Positions 42,841 through 53,017 of a DNA stretch of 64,000 nucleotides are shown here, in pieces. Below the pieces are notes generated by a model that saw only the letters and a program-made list of their open reading frames with translations, searched no databases and was not told the DNA's origin. The position numbers and the translations under genes are program-made. The DNA is taken from contig SVFN01000024.1 in the NCBI GenBank assembly GCA_015056815.1, forward strand, positions 1 through 64,000, written 5' to 3'. The stretch comes from Lachnospiraceae bacterium (GTDB lineage: Bacteria; Bacillota; Clostridia; Lachnospirales; Lachnospiraceae). The first letter of the stretch is position 1. Every line of letters starts with the position of its first letter.

Positions 42841-42954
42841 ATGGCAGGAAGAAAGCCAAAGCCTACAGCGATTAAACAGCTGGAAGGCAATCCGGGTAAG
42901 AGAAAGTTAAATAGGAAGGTGACTACCCTTAAAGCGAAACGGAACAGTAAATAA
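42841..42954 (+). pseudogene. Phage terminase small subunit start joined to surface-protein tail
   Basis: A 37-codon frame with AGGAGGGG before the ATG. The first 24 residues (MAGRKPKPTAIKQLEGNPGK) are the start of a P27-type terminase small subunit. The last 13 residues match the end of the 29119-33579 surface protein, and the DNA from about 42915 to 42955 equals 33540-33580. It is a direct join of phage and surface-protein DNA, just before R3. Confidence 0.75.
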
Positions 42955-42971
42955 ACGAACAGCTGCGACAG

Positions 42972-43090
42972 TTGAGTAAAAACAGGTACATCTTTTACAG
43001 CGGCACTCCAACAGAGGTGCCGCTGTTTTTGGGAAACTTGTAAAAAAACATGGAGTAGTCTATAATGAAAGCCAATGAAGGAAAACAAGT
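42972..43090 (+). repeat. Repeat R3: terminator plus promoter/start cassette
   Basis: 119 bp, nearly identical to R2. The ATG in it opens a 10-codon frame that stops at 43091-43099. It is the right boundary of the accessory region; the genes after it look core-like. Confidence 0.85.
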
Positions 43091-43144
43091 ACTGTAGCAG
43101 ACAGGGTTTGCGTTTAAAATGTGAAAGCATCAAAGGAGAATCGT

Positions 43145-43945
43145 ATGAAAAACGGATGTGTGGCGATCGGTGATACCGATATGTATTATGCTTCCTTCGG
43201 AAGCGGGGACAGGACGTTGGTTGTTCTGCCCGGGTTGTCTGACGGGCTTGCTACGGTAAAGGGGAAGGCGGGGATACTGTCAGCTCCTTACAGAAAGTAT
43301 CTGAATGCTTATACTGTTTACATGTTCAGCCGCAAGAATAAAATGCAGGAAGGCTATACGATCCGGGACATGGCAGAGGATCAGGTGAAAGCCATGCATG
43401 AGCTTGGGATCGAAAAGGCCTGTGTGATGGGGGTATCTCAGGGAGGGATGATCGCCCAGTATCTGGCGATCGATCACCCGGAGACAGTGGAGAAGCTGAT
43501 TCTGGCCGTTACGGCTCCGGGCGTTAATGAGGTGGTAAAAGCGGCGGTGCAGGGCTGGATCGAAATGGCCCGGAATAAAGATCATGTCCGACTGATGGTT
43601 GATACTGCCGAAAAAATGTATTCCCCCAAATTTCTGGATAAAAACAGAAGACTTTTCCCTTTGATCGCGAGAATTACCAAACCCTCCGATTACGAAAGAT
43701 TTTTCATAAATGCCTATGCGATCCTCGGATTTGATGTACGTGACAAACTGCCTGCGATCAAGGCAAAGACACTGATCCTGGCGGGAAGCGACGATAAAAC
43801 CGTCGGCAATGATGCGGCCGGAGAATTGAAAGCAGGGATCCTAGGCAGCGAGCTGTTTGTGTATGAAGGTCTCGGACATGGGGTCTTTGAAGAGGCAAAA
43901 GATTTTTACGACCGGGTTTTTGATTTTTGCAGTCATGATTTTTAA
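43145..43945 (+). CDS. Alpha/beta-hydrolase
   Basis: A 266-residue serine hydrolase. The nucleophile elbow is GVSQGG (Ser at about residue 97), the acid is probably in LILAGSDDKTVG, and the His is in GLGHGVFEEA. An oxyanion-hole stretch LPGLSDGLATVKG is near the start. ATG 43145 has AAAGGAG; the longer frame from 43121 lacks a site. R3 lies upstream and may supply its promoter. Substrate unknown. Confidence 0.85.
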   Translation: MKNGCVAIGDTDMYYASFGSGDRTLVVLPGLSDGLATVKGKAGILSAPYRKYLNAYTVYMFSRKNKMQEGYTIRDMAEDQVKAMHELGIEKACVMGVSQGGMIAQYLAIDHPETVEKLILAVTAPGVNEVVKAAVQGWIEMARNKDHVRLMVDTAEKMYSPKFLDKNRRLFPLIARITKPSDYERFFINAYAILGFDVRDKLPAIKAKTLILAGSDDKTVGNDAAGELKAGILGSELFVYEGLGHGVFEEAKDFYDRVFDFCSHDF

Positions 43946-44039
43946 TAATCATATTTCCAACCGGACCGGTAGTATGATAAAATAATAGAATAACCATGGG
44001 AAAGCGATGCCTGAGAAAGCCGGATGAGGTGACAATGGA

Positions 44040-45071
44040 ATGAATCAATTCAAAAAAGAGACTTTTTTCATCAAACATCTTACATTGTTTTTTGGCATAT
44101 TTTTGCTGTGCACGGATGTGTTTTTTCTGATTTTCGGGATGATCTATGATCTGCCGGCCATCCGGTATCTCATCTATATCAAACTGGTTGTCAATACGAT
44201 CAACCTTTTTTTGATCCTGAAAAAGCATTACCTGGTTTCAACCGTGATCATTTATACGGTGATCCTTGCGATGATGATCGTGGGTGTGATCAGTCTGGGA
44301 ACGGCATCGGAGTTTCAGCTTTATGCATTGGGGATGCTTACCTGCGTCAGTTACAATTGCTATCTCCATAAACGGACGCTTAAAAAGCAGATTCCTATGT
44401 TCTGCACGCTCGTGCTCCATGTCGTCTGCTATGCCGGCGTATTTATTTATGCCAGAACACATGAACCGCTGTACCGGATCCCGAGAAGTGCGGAGAATTT
44501 TTTGATCATTTTCAATTCTATCGCAGCGTTTGGCATTGTGAGTCTTTATGTCGGTCTTTATTATTATGTGGCGATCAAATCTGAGGAAAAACTGGAGAAA
44601 ATGGCCCTGATCGACAATCTCACAGGCTTATACAACCGGTATTATCTGCTTGCATCCATGGAAAGATGGGAAAAACAGCCAACAAAAGATTGCTGGCTGG
44701 CGATTCTTGACATCGATGACTTCAAAAAAGTAAATGATACATATGGGCACAATTGCGGGGATCATGTCCTGCATGAGATCGCGAAGCTGGCACAGCAGAC
44801 CTGTAAAGACTGCATTATCTGCCGCTGGGGTGGCGAGGAGTTTATCATTCTTTCCAGCGGGCAGGGGTATGATTCAGCGATACTTGAAATATTGCGGGAG
44901 AGGATCGCAAAAGAAGAAATCCGGTTTGAAGGGAAAAGGATGCACATAACCGTTACGATCGGTGTGGCAGGGTATGACAGCAGCCTGACAAATGACAGCT
45001 GGATCTCGGTCGCGGATGAGAGACTGTATTACGGCAAGAAGCATGGAAAAAATCAGGTTGTGATAAAGTAA
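44040..45071 (+). CDS. Diguanylate cyclase with six-helix membrane sensor
   Basis: A 343-residue membrane protein. Residues 1-180 hold about six transmembrane helices. The GGDEF domain follows, with DNLTGLYNRYYL and an intact GGEEF active site (264-268), so synthesis of cyclic di-GMP is expected. An RxxD inhibitory site is not evident. The ATG follows GAGGTG. It is a single gene. Confidence 0.9.
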   Translation: MNQFKKETFFIKHLTLFFGIFLLCTDVFFLIFGMIYDLPAIRYLIYIKLVVNTINLFLILKKHYLVSTVIIYTVILAMMIVGVISLGTASEFQLYALGMLTCVSYNCYLHKRTLKKQIPMFCTLVLHVVCYAGVFIYARTHEPLYRIPRSAENFLIIFNSIAAFGIVSLYVGLYYYVAIKSEEKLEKMALIDNLTGLYNRYYLLASMERWEKQPTKDCWLAILDIDDFKKVNDTYGHNCGDHVLHEIAKLAQQTCKDCIICRWGGEEFIILSSGQGYDSAILEILRERIAKEEIRFEGKRMHITVTIGVAGYDSSLTNDSWISVADERLYYGKKHGKNQVVIK

Positions 45072-45138
45072 ACAGTTACGTTAAGATCTGCGGTCTCATC
45101 GAAAGGATATTAAAAAAACATAAAATCAGCAAATACAT

Positions 45139-45198
45139 TTGACAAATACCCCAGAGGGGTATATATTGGCTTATGACCAATATACCCCTCTGGGGTAT
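45139..45198 (+). promoter_or_regulatory. Copper promoter with two CsoR-type operators
   Basis: TTGACA at 45139-45144 and TATATT at 45162-45167, 17 bp apart. The perfect palindrome ATACCCCAGAGGGGTAT (45146-45162) fills the spacer, and a second, ATACCCCTCTGGGGTAT (45182-45198), lies past the -10. The two arms are also inverted copies of each other. The pattern matches CsoR copper-repressor sites; no csoR gene is in this window. Confidence 0.85.
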
Positions 45199-45239
45199 TG
45201 TATTAGCGGAGATTATCAGATGGAAGAGCAGGTGATTTT

Positions 45240-47771
45240 ATGGAGCAATATCATGTGACAGGCATGAGCTGTGCGGCTTGCCAGGCAAGAGTGGAGAAGG
45301 CAGTCAGTAAGGTCGAGGGAGTGGAAAGCTGCGCGGTCAGTCTTCTCACGAATTCGATGGGAGTAGAGGGCAGTGCGTCTGCAGAGAAGATCATAGAAGC
45401 GGTGGAAAAAGCGGGATACGGGGCGAGTCTGAAGGTGCAGGAGAGTGCAGATGAAACACCTGTCTCTTATGAGGATTCCCTTAAGGATACGCAGACACCG
45501 AAACTTCGCAAACGATTGACAGCCTCGGTGCTCCTTCTTATCCCTCTTATGTATGTTTCCATGGGACATATGTTGTGGGGCTGGCCGCTTCCGGGATTTT
45601 TAGATGGCAATCATGTTGCGATGGGACTCTATCAGCTATTGCTGTCCGGGCTGGTCCTGGTGATCAACCAGACATTTTTTATAAACGGATTTCGCGGACT
45701 TATACACAGGGCGCCCAACATGGATACGTTAGTTGCCTTAGGCTCTGCTGCTTCGTATCTCTATAGTGTCGGGGCTCTGTTTGCCATGACGGATACGGTG
45801 TTAAAACAGCAGCCGGAGCAGACGATGTATTACATGGAGCAGTTCTACTTTGAGTCTGCGGCGATGATACTGACGCTGATCACCGTAGGAAAAATGCTTG
45901 AGGCAAAGTCGAAGGGGAAGACTACGGATGCCTTAAAGTCGCTTATGAGAATGGCACCCAAAACGGCGGTGATCCTGGAGGACGATAAGGAAAAGACGGT
46001 ACCGGTAGAGAAAGTAAAAGTGGGAGACCGGTTCGTGGTAAGACCCGGAGAGAGTATACCGGTGGACGGGATTGTGACAGAAGGTGAGAGTGCGGTAAAT
46101 GAAGCGGCGCTTACCGGTGAGAGTGTACCGGCAGAGAAACAGGCAGGAGACAGGGTATCTGCTGCCACCATCAATACTTCGGGATTTCTGGTATGTGAAG
46201 CAGAGAGAGTCGGCCGGGATACTACGTTGGCCGGTATTATCCGGCTGGTCAGCGATGCGGCGGCAACGAAAGCACCGATCGCAAAGATCGCAGACCGGGT
46301 TGCCGGAGTGTTTGTGCCGGCGGTCATCGGTATTTCACTTTTAACATTTATCGTATGGCTCCTGACCGGTCAGACCGTGGGATATGCGGTCGCCAGAGCA
46401 GTGTCGGTGCTTGTGATCAGTTGTCCGTGTGCGCTGGGGCTTGCGACCCCGGTGGCGATCATGGTCGCAAGCGGGGTCGGCGCAAAGGCCGGTATCTTAT
46501 ATAAAACAGCAGCATCGCAGGAGCTTGCCGGGAAGACGCAGATTGTTGCACTGGACAAGACCGGAACGATCACTACAGGCATTATGCGCGTGACAGACGT
46601 CATTCCGATGGCAGGTACTAACAGGCAGGAACTTTTGGAAACAGCCTATGCACTTGAGGCCAGGAGTGAACATCCGATCTCAAAAGCGATCACCGGATAT
46701 GCATTGCAGGAGAAAATCCGTCTGCAGCCGGTCGAGGCATTCGAGGCTTTATCCGGAAACGGACTCAGGGCGAAGATAAACGGTGTGATGGCAGCCGGCG
46801 GAAATGCCGGATTTATAGGTGCGCAGGTAAAGGATGCGATTGGGGACAGGAAGAGTATCATGGATAAGCTGTCAAAGCAGGGAAAGACGCCGGTACTCTT
46901 CGCAAAGGAGCAGAAACTCATCGGCATGATCGCCGTTGCGGATACGATCAAAGAGGATTCTGCACAGGCCGTTTCGCAGCTGCGGGCAATGGGGATCCAT
47001 GTGGTCATGCTGACCGGAGATAATGAGATCACCGCAGGAGCGATCGCAAAACAGGCCGGCGTGGATGAAGTGGCAGCGGGAATATTGCCGGAGGGAAAAG
47101 AAGAAGTCATTCGGGAACTTATGAAGCATGGAAAAGTGGCGATGGTAGGTGACGGGATCAATGATGCACCCGCACTTACCCGGGCAGATATCGGCATTGC
47201 GATCGGTGCCGGTACGGATATTGCGATCGATGCAGCAGATATTGTGTTAATGAAAGGAAGCATTCTTGATGTGGCTTCGGCGATCCGGATATCCAGAGCC
47301 GCGATCCGGAATATTCATGAGAATCTGTTTTGGGCATTTTTCTATAACGTGATCGGGATCCCGTTAGCAGCAGGATGTTATGCGGCTGTTTTCGGCTGGA
47401 ATCTCAATCCGATGTTTGGAGCTGCGGCTATGGGATTATCCAGTTTTTGTGTCGTTTCCAACGCGCTCAGACTGAATCTTTTGAAGGTTTATGACGGGAG
47501 AAATGATAAGTGTGTGAAAAATCCCGTAAAAGGGAATTTGATCAGTAGAAAGGAGAACAAAGAAATGAAGATCAAAGTAAACGGAATGATGTGTGCTCAT
47601 TGTGAGGCTCACGTAAAAAAAGCGCTTGAGGCAGTAGAAGGGATCGAAAGCGCAACGGCATCCCATGAGGAAAATGCGGTGACGATCGTTTCCTCCAAAG
47701 AGATAGAGGAGTCTGTCATAAAAGCAGTGATCGAAGAAGCGGGTTATGAATATGACGGGCTTCTGGCGTAA
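45240..47771 (+). CDS. copA: Copper-exporting P1B-type ATPase with extra C-terminal metal domain
   Basis: An 843-residue pump. It has an N-terminal metal-binding domain with MSCAACQ (Cys11, Cys14), about eight membrane helices, TGES, the membrane CPC motif (Cys395-Pro-Cys397), DKTGT (Asp439), SEHPIS and GDGINDAP. After the normal ATPase end, a linker leads to a second metal-binding domain, MMCAHCEA (Cys785, Cys788). That domain has its own ribosome binding site and ATG at 47565, so a free chaperone could also be made. Expression is probably induced by copper through the double CsoR-type operator. Confidence 0.93.
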   Translation: MEQYHVTGMSCAACQARVEKAVSKVEGVESCAVSLLTNSMGVEGSASAEKIIEAVEKAGYGASLKVQESADETPVSYEDSLKDTQTPKLRKRLTASVLLLIPLMYVSMGHMLWGWPLPGFLDGNHVAMGLYQLLLSGLVLVINQTFFINGFRGLIHRAPNMDTLVALGSAASYLYSVGALFAMTDTVLKQQPEQTMYYMEQFYFESAAMILTLITVGKMLEAKSKGKTTDALKSLMRMAPKTAVILEDDKEKTVPVEKVKVGDRFVVRPGESIPVDGIVTEGESAVNEAALTGESVPAEKQAGDRVSAATINTSGFLVCEAERVGRDTTLAGIIRLVSDAAATKAPIAKIADRVAGVFVPAVIGISLLTFIVWLLTGQTVGYAVARAVSVLVISCPCALGLATPVAIMVASGVGAKAGILYKTAASQELAGKTQIVALDKTGTITTGIMRVTDVIPMAGTNRQELLETAYALEARSEHPISKAITGYALQEKIRLQPVEAFEALSGNGLRAKINGVMAAGGNAGFIGAQVKDAIGDRKSIMDKLSKQGKTPVLFAKEQKLIGMIAVADTIKEDSAQAVSQLRAMGIHVVMLTGDNEITAGAIAKQAGVDEVAAGILPEGKEEVIRELMKHGKVAMVGDGINDAPALTRADIGIAIGAGTDIAIDAADIVLMKGSILDVASAIRISRAAIRNIHENLFWAFFYNVIGIPLAAGCYAAVFGWNLNPMFGAAAMGLSSFCVVSNALRLNLLKVYDGRNDKCVKNPVKGNLISRKENKEMKIKVNGMMCAHCEAHVKKALEAVEGIESATASHEENAVTIVSSKEIEESVIKAVIEEAGYEYDGLLA
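47565..47771 (+). CDS. copZ: CopZ-like copper chaperone from an internal start in copA
   Basis: In frame with copA, GAAAGGAG at 47548-47555 stands 9 bases before ATG 47565. The 68-residue product opens [20 protein letters not shown], a complete CopZ-type fold with CxxC. The linker just before it ([11 protein letters not shown]) looks like a former intergenic region. Either copA and copZ fused by loss of a stop, or both fusion and free chaperone are made. Confidence 0.6.
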   Translation: MKIKVNGMMCAHCEAHVKKALEAVEGIESATASHEENAVTIVSSKEIEESVIKAVIEEAGYEYDGLLA

Positions 47772-47990
47772 ACGGCGTCTGAGCTGATCATGCGCAGAAC
47801 ATGCTGTATTTTGCAACCGGCCGGGAACGGAAGGAAGAACAGAAGAAGGACTGTGTCCGGATACCTTATATGCAAAGAGCACATTCTTTGGTATAATGGT
47901 CATAAGTGGAGTCATAGAAGTAAATAATCCGGGCGTCAACGCATACGAAAACAGTTAACACCGGGACAGTGAAAGAACGGGGATGATTCT

Positions 47991-48509
47991 ATGAGATCAG
48001 AAAAAAGAACCGATGAACAGACCCAAATGCCCAGGATCGACTATCGTGCACAAAATCCATACATGCAGCAGGCGATCGAGGAGGCAAGGTCAGGGATCTA
48101 TCAAGGTCATGGAGGTCCTTTTGGGTGTGTGATCCTCAAAGACGGGAAAGTCGTGGGAGGCGGACACAACATGGTGCTTGCCAATAACGATTCCACAGCC
48201 CACGGTGAGATCGTGGCGATCCGGAAGGCGGAAAGGGAGCTGGGGACATTTGACCTAAGCGGCTGTGAGTTATATACGACGGGAGAACCCTGTCCGATGT
48301 GTCTGGCAGCCTGTCTGTGGGCCAATATTGATAAAGTGTATTATGGCTGTACGATCGCGGATAATGCCCGTATCGGTTTTCGGGATGAAGAATTTGATAA
48401 GCGATTCGGAGGCAGGGAAAACTTTGCGGATTATCTGAAGAAGATGGACAGAGAGGCCTGTATGCAGCTTTTTGACGAGTATAACCGTCTGGATGCACAG
48501 AATTATTGA
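47991..48509 (+). CDS. Guanine deaminase-like nucleobase deaminase
   Basis: A 172-residue zinc deaminase of the CDA fold. The zinc motifs are AHGEIVAI and EPCPMCLAACLWANI. Length and the downstream YYGCTIADNARIGFRDEEF fit the GuaD-like group, which deaminates guanine to xanthine; tRNA adenosine deaminase is less likely because of the extra tail. Start ATG 47991 follows GGGGATGATTCT. Single gene. Confidence 0.8.
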   Translation: MRSEKRTDEQTQMPRIDYRAQNPYMQQAIEEARSGIYQGHGGPFGCVILKDGKVVGGGHNMVLANNDSTAHGEIVAIRKAERELGTFDLSGCELYTTGEPCPMCLAACLWANIDKVYYGCTIADNARIGFRDEEFDKRFGGRENFADYLKKMDREACMQLFDEYNRLDAQNY

Positions 48510-48647
48510 GGTGTATTGAGTAACAAAGAAATTTATAGGATGTGCCGGGGCCTGTTGTTTTAACGCAGGCCTTTCGCACGTTGCCTGCGGACGCAGATGT
48601 TACGGTGTCGGGGGAAAGAAATCAATATACGCAGGAGGGAACAGGAT

Positions 48648-49805
48648 ATGAGGTTACTGCATGTGAGCGATCTGCACCTGGGCAGATCACTTGGAGACTT
48701 TGATCTTACACAGGATCAGGAATATCTGCTGGATCAATTACTAAAGATAGCAGACAACAGGTCTGTTGATGCCGTTTTGATCGCAGGAGACGTTTACGAT
48801 AAGGCTGTCCCCAGCGAAGCTGCGACAAGAATGCTTGATCATTTCCTGAACGGTCTGGCAAAACGAAAGATCGATACCTATATGATAAGCGGCAATCATG
48901 ATTCCGATGAAAGACTGAACTACGGAAGCAATCTTTTTGAAGCAAATCATATTTTTATTTCCACAAAATATGAGGGAAGTCTCTATAAGCAGACGCTAAA
49001 GAACGGAGAAGAAGAAGCGGATATCTATCTTTTGCCCTTTGTTAAGGCATCGCAGGTCAGACATTATCTGCCCGAAGCAAAGATAGAGTCCTATGATGAT
49101 GCTGTCAGGGCGATCATAGATCATGAGAAAATAGATGCTTTAAGGTGCAATATCCTTGTAGCGCATCAGTTTGTGACAGGAAAAAGCCGGGATCCCGTAC
49201 CCGGCGGCTCGGAAAGTCATGGAACACGGAATGTTGGCCTTGTTGAGAAAATCGGATATGACTGCTTTGATGATTTTGATTATGTGGCGTTGGGACACAT
49301 TCATTCGCCGCAGCAGGTGGGACGGAAGGAAGTCAGATATTCCGGATCGCCTCTCAAGTATTCTCTCAGTGAAGTGAATAATGAGAAATCGGTCTCTTTG
49401 ATCACAGTAGACGCGAAGAAGAAAGTCGATGTTGAGCTGGTTGCGGTCAAACCGATGCGAAACGTAAGGCATATAAAAGGGAAGATCAAAGAACTGTTGG
49501 ATAGATCGAATGTGACTGCCACGGAGGATTTCATCTATGCAACACTAACGGACGAAGAGATCGTGAACGATGCGATGGGCATATTCCAGCAGACCTATCC
49601 CTATACGGTAAAGATCGATTATGACAATTCGCATACCAGACAGATAGAGCAGGTGGATATATCCGGGATCGCAAAGAACAGGTCTTTTGAGGATCTTATC
49701 AGCGATTTTTACAGACAGATGTACAGCTGTGAGATCAGTGAAGAAGAGATGGATATCATGAGAACCGTAGCGAGAGAGGCAGGTGTATTGCATGAAGCCG
49801 ATTAA
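48648..49805 (+). CDS. sbcD: SbcD-type exonuclease subunit
   Basis: A 385-residue Mre11-like nuclease. Motifs: LLHVSDLHLGRSLG, AGDVYDKAVPS, ISGNHDSDERL, and LGHIHSPQQV with YSGSPLKYSLSE. ATG 48648 follows GGAGGG; an upstream frame from 48597 lacks support. It overlaps the sbcC gene by 14 bp and acts with it on DNA ends and hairpins, which are abundant in this region. Confidence 0.93.
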   Translation: MRLLHVSDLHLGRSLGDFDLTQDQEYLLDQLLKIADNRSVDAVLIAGDVYDKAVPSEAATRMLDHFLNGLAKRKIDTYMISGNHDSDERLNYGSNLFEANHIFISTKYEGSLYKQTLKNGEEEADIYLLPFVKASQVRHYLPEAKIESYDDAVRAIIDHEKIDALRCNILVAHQFVTGKSRDPVPGGSESHGTRNVGLVEKIGYDCFDDFDYVALGHIHSPQQVGRKEVRYSGSPLKYSLSEVNNEKSVSLITVDAKKKVDVELVAVKPMRNVRHIKGKIKELLDRSNVTATEDFIYATLTDEEIVNDAMGIFQQTYPYTVKIDYDNSHTRQIEQVDISGIAKNRSFEDLISDFYRQMYSCEISEEEMDIMRTVAREAGVLHEAD

Positions 49806-52800
49806 ATTGATAATGAGTGCATTCGGACCTTATGCCGGTGAAATGCCTGCGATAGATTTTACGGATTTCGAGGACAGTGGTCTGTTTTTGATATCGGGAG
49901 ATACCGGAGCGGGGAAAACCACTATCTTTGATGCTATCTGTTATGCGTTATATGGCAAGGCCAGCGGATCATACCGGGACACGAAGAATCTGAGGAGTGA
50001 GTATGCCAAAGATTCGGTGAAGAGCTTTGTGGATTTCTATTTTTCGCATCAGGGGAAACGGTATCATATTTATCGGGAACCCCCGTTTGAGCGGATAAAC
50101 CGCAACGGAAAGCTGACGGAAGAAAAAGAAAAAGTCATTTTTTACTATCCCGATGGTTCTACGGTTGAGGGGATAAGGAATGTCGATGGATCAAAAGACG
50201 GCTCAGGTGTTATACGAGAGCTTCTCCATGTGGATGAAAAGCAGTTTAAGCAGATCGCGATGATCGCACAGGGGGAATTCCGGGATCTGCTAAATGCCAG
50301 AACGGAAGAAAGAACGAAGATTTTAAGAACAATTTTCCGGACAAGTGGATATAACAGCATAGAGTATAAACTCAAAGAACGGATGGACGCCGTTCATAAG
50401 CTTAAGTCCGATATGGAGAACAGTATTATCCAATACTTTCATGATGCCGATGCTGATCCGGCGGACGAACTGGCACAGCAGCTTTCACAGCTTCAGGACC
50501 GGGCAGGGAAAGCGGGAAGTGTGTGGAATCTTGAAGAGATCACGGAGATCCTGAAGGCACTGATCAGCTCCGATGCGAGCAGATTTAAGACTGCAAAAGG
50601 CGAGCTGGAGGAAGCGGAGAGGAAACTTGAGGACAGCAGGAAGGAGCTCGCGATCGCGGAAACGAACAACGATTTCATCAGGAAACTTGAAAATTTAAAG
50701 AGGAAAGAGAAAGAACTGGAAGAACAGGCAAAAGAGATCGCGCAAAAGGAAGCACTGTTAACCAGGCAGAAACTGGCGACCAGAGAAGTGAATCCGATTT
50801 ATCTGGCATGGAAAGAAAAATCGGATGCGGTGGAAGCGCTTCAAAAACAGAGATCCGACAAGAAGGAGGCTGTGAAAGAAGCTGCTGAAAGGGCTGAAGA
50901 AGCGGAAAACGCTTTTGAAAAGGCTAAGAAGGATAAGCCGGAAGCGGATGAACTGCAGAAGCTTGTTGATAAGATCACGCAAGAAGAAGAGAAGTATCAG
51001 CAAAGAGATGAGCTGTCCGCAAGGATGAAGGAATTAAAGGAGGCTGTCTGGAAATTCGCAGAAGAAGAGAAAAAACTGCAGGAAAGAGAAGAGGCTCTCA
51101 GGGAAAAGATTCAGACACTGAAAGAGATTCAAAAGAACTTAAGGGGAACGTCTGAAAAACTCTCCCAGGCTGTGGCACAGGGTGAGAAACTGTCGGAGCT
51201 GCTTGGCCGCATTACGGGGATACTGGATAAGAAGCTGCCGGACCGGGACAAGAAAAAGAAATCGCTGAAAACGAAACAGGATGAATTTGAAAGAGTGCGC
51301 AAGAAGTTCGAAGAAGCGAAAACGGAACGTGAAAAGGCGGAAAGAATACTGGAAAACTGCAGAGCAGGTATTCTGGCAAAGGGACTTGAGGAAGGGAAGA
51401 AATGCCCGGTCTGCGGTTCGGTTCATCATCCGGAACCGGCCAGGGTCGCGAAAGAAGCGGTTAGCGAGGAAGAGTTTCATAGTCTGCAGGAAGAAGAGGC
51501 AAGACTGCAGAAGCAGAAGAACGATGCAAATACAGAGGCTGAAAAGGAGAAATCCGCACTTGAACAATATGAGCAACAGCTTCACGCTGATATCCTGGAT
51601 TGTCTGGAAAATAAGCTTATCGGGGTGAAGGATGATTATGCCGGATTTGAGGAACTGATAAAAGGTCTCACAGAAGCCCAAAGGACCCTGGAGGATAAGA
51701 TAAAAGAAAACACGAGGGAGCAAAATGCCCTGACAAAGGCAGGCAAAGAGCTTGCCGGGGCGGATTCCGGTCTCGAAAAGGCGCAGGGAGAGGAAACAGA
51801 GTCACTGAATCAGGATAAAGCAGACCTGGCAGAAAAGAAGCAGGAGACGGAAAAAGCAATAGCAAAGAAAGAGGCCGTTCTCAAAACACTGGAAAAACTG
51901 AGTTTTGACAGTTGGGAGACAGCAGGAGCCAGACGGGAGGAGGCGGAGAAAAAGAGAAAGAAGATATCCGATCTGATCGAGAGCACCGCCAAAGGCAAGA
52001 TGGATGCGGACAAGAAGCTTACATCGGAACAGGCTTCTTTGAAAACAATGGAAGAGAATCTGGAAACGGAAGAAAAAGAAGAAAAGACCAGAAAGAAGAA
52101 GCTGGATGAGACGATAAACAGGAGTAAATTTACCTCGGTCGACGAAATGCTGGAGTTTGTGCTGTCTGAAGATGAGATTTCCGGGATCGATAAGCAGATA
52201 GGGGAATACAGGCAGGAAGCCGCAACGAATAAAAAGCAGATCGAAGATGCGAAAAAGGACGCAAAAGACCGAAAAGTCATTGACATGGAAGCACTTAAGA
52301 TAAAATGTGAAACGGGACAGAATGATGTGTCAAACAAGCGCAGCATTGTAAATGCCATAGACAACAGACTGAGCGCGAACAGGGATAAGCTTGAGAAGAT
52401 CTCATCCCGGGAGTCAGAACTTGAAAAAGCGCGAAAAGAGAGCAGCATCTGTACCAGATTGTATCATCTTGTCAGAGGTACCACCGGCAACGGGAAGATC
52501 ACGCTGGAGCAATACATTCAGGCAGCAGGATTTGACGGAATAATCGCAGCGGCAAACAGGCGGCTTTTACCGATGAGCGATGGTCAGTACGAGCTGTACC
52601 GACAAGAGGATCTGCCGGGGAAAAAGAGTAATACATTCCTGGATCTGGAGGTCCTTGATAATTTCACCGGACATCGCAGACCCGTGGGCAATCTTTCCGG
52701 AGGAGAGAGCTTCAAGGCGTCACTTAGTCTGGCTTTGGGATTATCTGATACGGTTTCATCGAATATAGGCGGCATCCAGATGGATGCACTGTTTGTGGAT

Positions 52801-52989
52801 GAGGGTTTTGGAACACTTGACCGCAAGTCTATAGAGGGTGCGATGGATATTCTGGTCAACCTCTCGGGAACCAGGAAGCTTGTTGGCATAATAAGTCATA
52901 GAGAGGAACTGATGGAGAGCATCGATCAGCAGATTCTGGTAAAAAAGACCAGGGATGGAAGTCATCTGTCCGTCCGGACAGGGCTTTAG
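49792..52989 (+). CDS. sbcC: SbcC-type exonuclease ATPase subunit
   Basis: A 1065-residue Rad50-like ATPase. Walker A is GDTGAGKTT (36-44), two long coiled-coil arms flank the zinc hook CPVC (Cys538, Cys541), and the C-terminus has the signature LSGGESFKASLSLALGLSD and Walker B FVDEGFGTLD. ATG 49792 lies inside the end of sbcD. Length is normal for Clostridia. Confidence 0.93.
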   Translation: MKPIKLIMSAFGPYAGEMPAIDFTDFEDSGLFLISGDTGAGKTTIFDAICYALYGKASGSYRDTKNLRSEYAKDSVKSFVDFYFSHQGKRYHIYREPPFERINRNGKLTEEKEKVIFYYPDGSTVEGIRNVDGSKDGSGVIRELLHVDEKQFKQIAMIAQGEFRDLLNARTEERTKILRTIFRTSGYNSIEYKLKERMDAVHKLKSDMENSIIQYFHDADADPADELAQQLSQLQDRAGKAGSVWNLEEITEILKALISSDASRFKTAKGELEEAERKLEDSRKELAIAETNNDFIRKLENLKRKEKELEEQAKEIAQKEALLTRQKLATREVNPIYLAWKEKSDAVEALQKQRSDKKEAVKEAAERAEEAENAFEKAKKDKPEADELQKLVDKITQEEEKYQQRDELSARMKELKEAVWKFAEEEKKLQEREEALREKIQTLKEIQKNLRGTSEKLSQAVAQGEKLSELLGRITGILDKKLPDRDKKKKSLKTKQDEFERVRKKFEEAKTEREKAERILENCRAGILAKGLEEGKKCPVCGSVHHPEPARVAKEAVSEEEFHSLQEEEARLQKQKNDANTEAEKEKSALEQYEQQLHADILDCLENKLIGVKDDYAGFEELIKGLTEAQRTLEDKIKENTREQNALTKAGKELAGADSGLEKAQGEETESLNQDKADLAEKKQETEKAIAKKEAVLKTLEKLSFDSWETAGARREEAEKKRKKISDLIESTAKGKMDADKKLTSEQASLKTMEENLETEEKEEKTRKKKLDETINRSKFTSVDEMLEFVLSEDEISGIDKQIGEYRQEAATNKKQIEDAKKDAKDRKVIDMEALKIKCETGQNDVSNKRSIVNAIDNRLSANRDKLEKISSRESELEKARKESSICTRLYHLVRGTTGNGKITLEQYIQAAGFDGIIAAANRRLLPMSDGQYELYRQEDLPGKKSNTFLDLEVLDNFTGHRRPVGNLSGGESFKASLSLALGLSDTVSSNIGGIQMDALFVDEGFGTLDRKSIEGAMDILVNLSGTRKLVGIISHREELMESIDQQILVKKTRDGSHLSVRTGL

Positions 52990-53017
52990 AGCAAAATAAA
53001 GGGAAAGTAAGTGTTAT

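Noticed and set aside
47565-47771. copZ as a fully separate gene
   Set aside because: There is no stop codon between it and copA; the frame is continuous, so it is listed as an internal start within a fusion.
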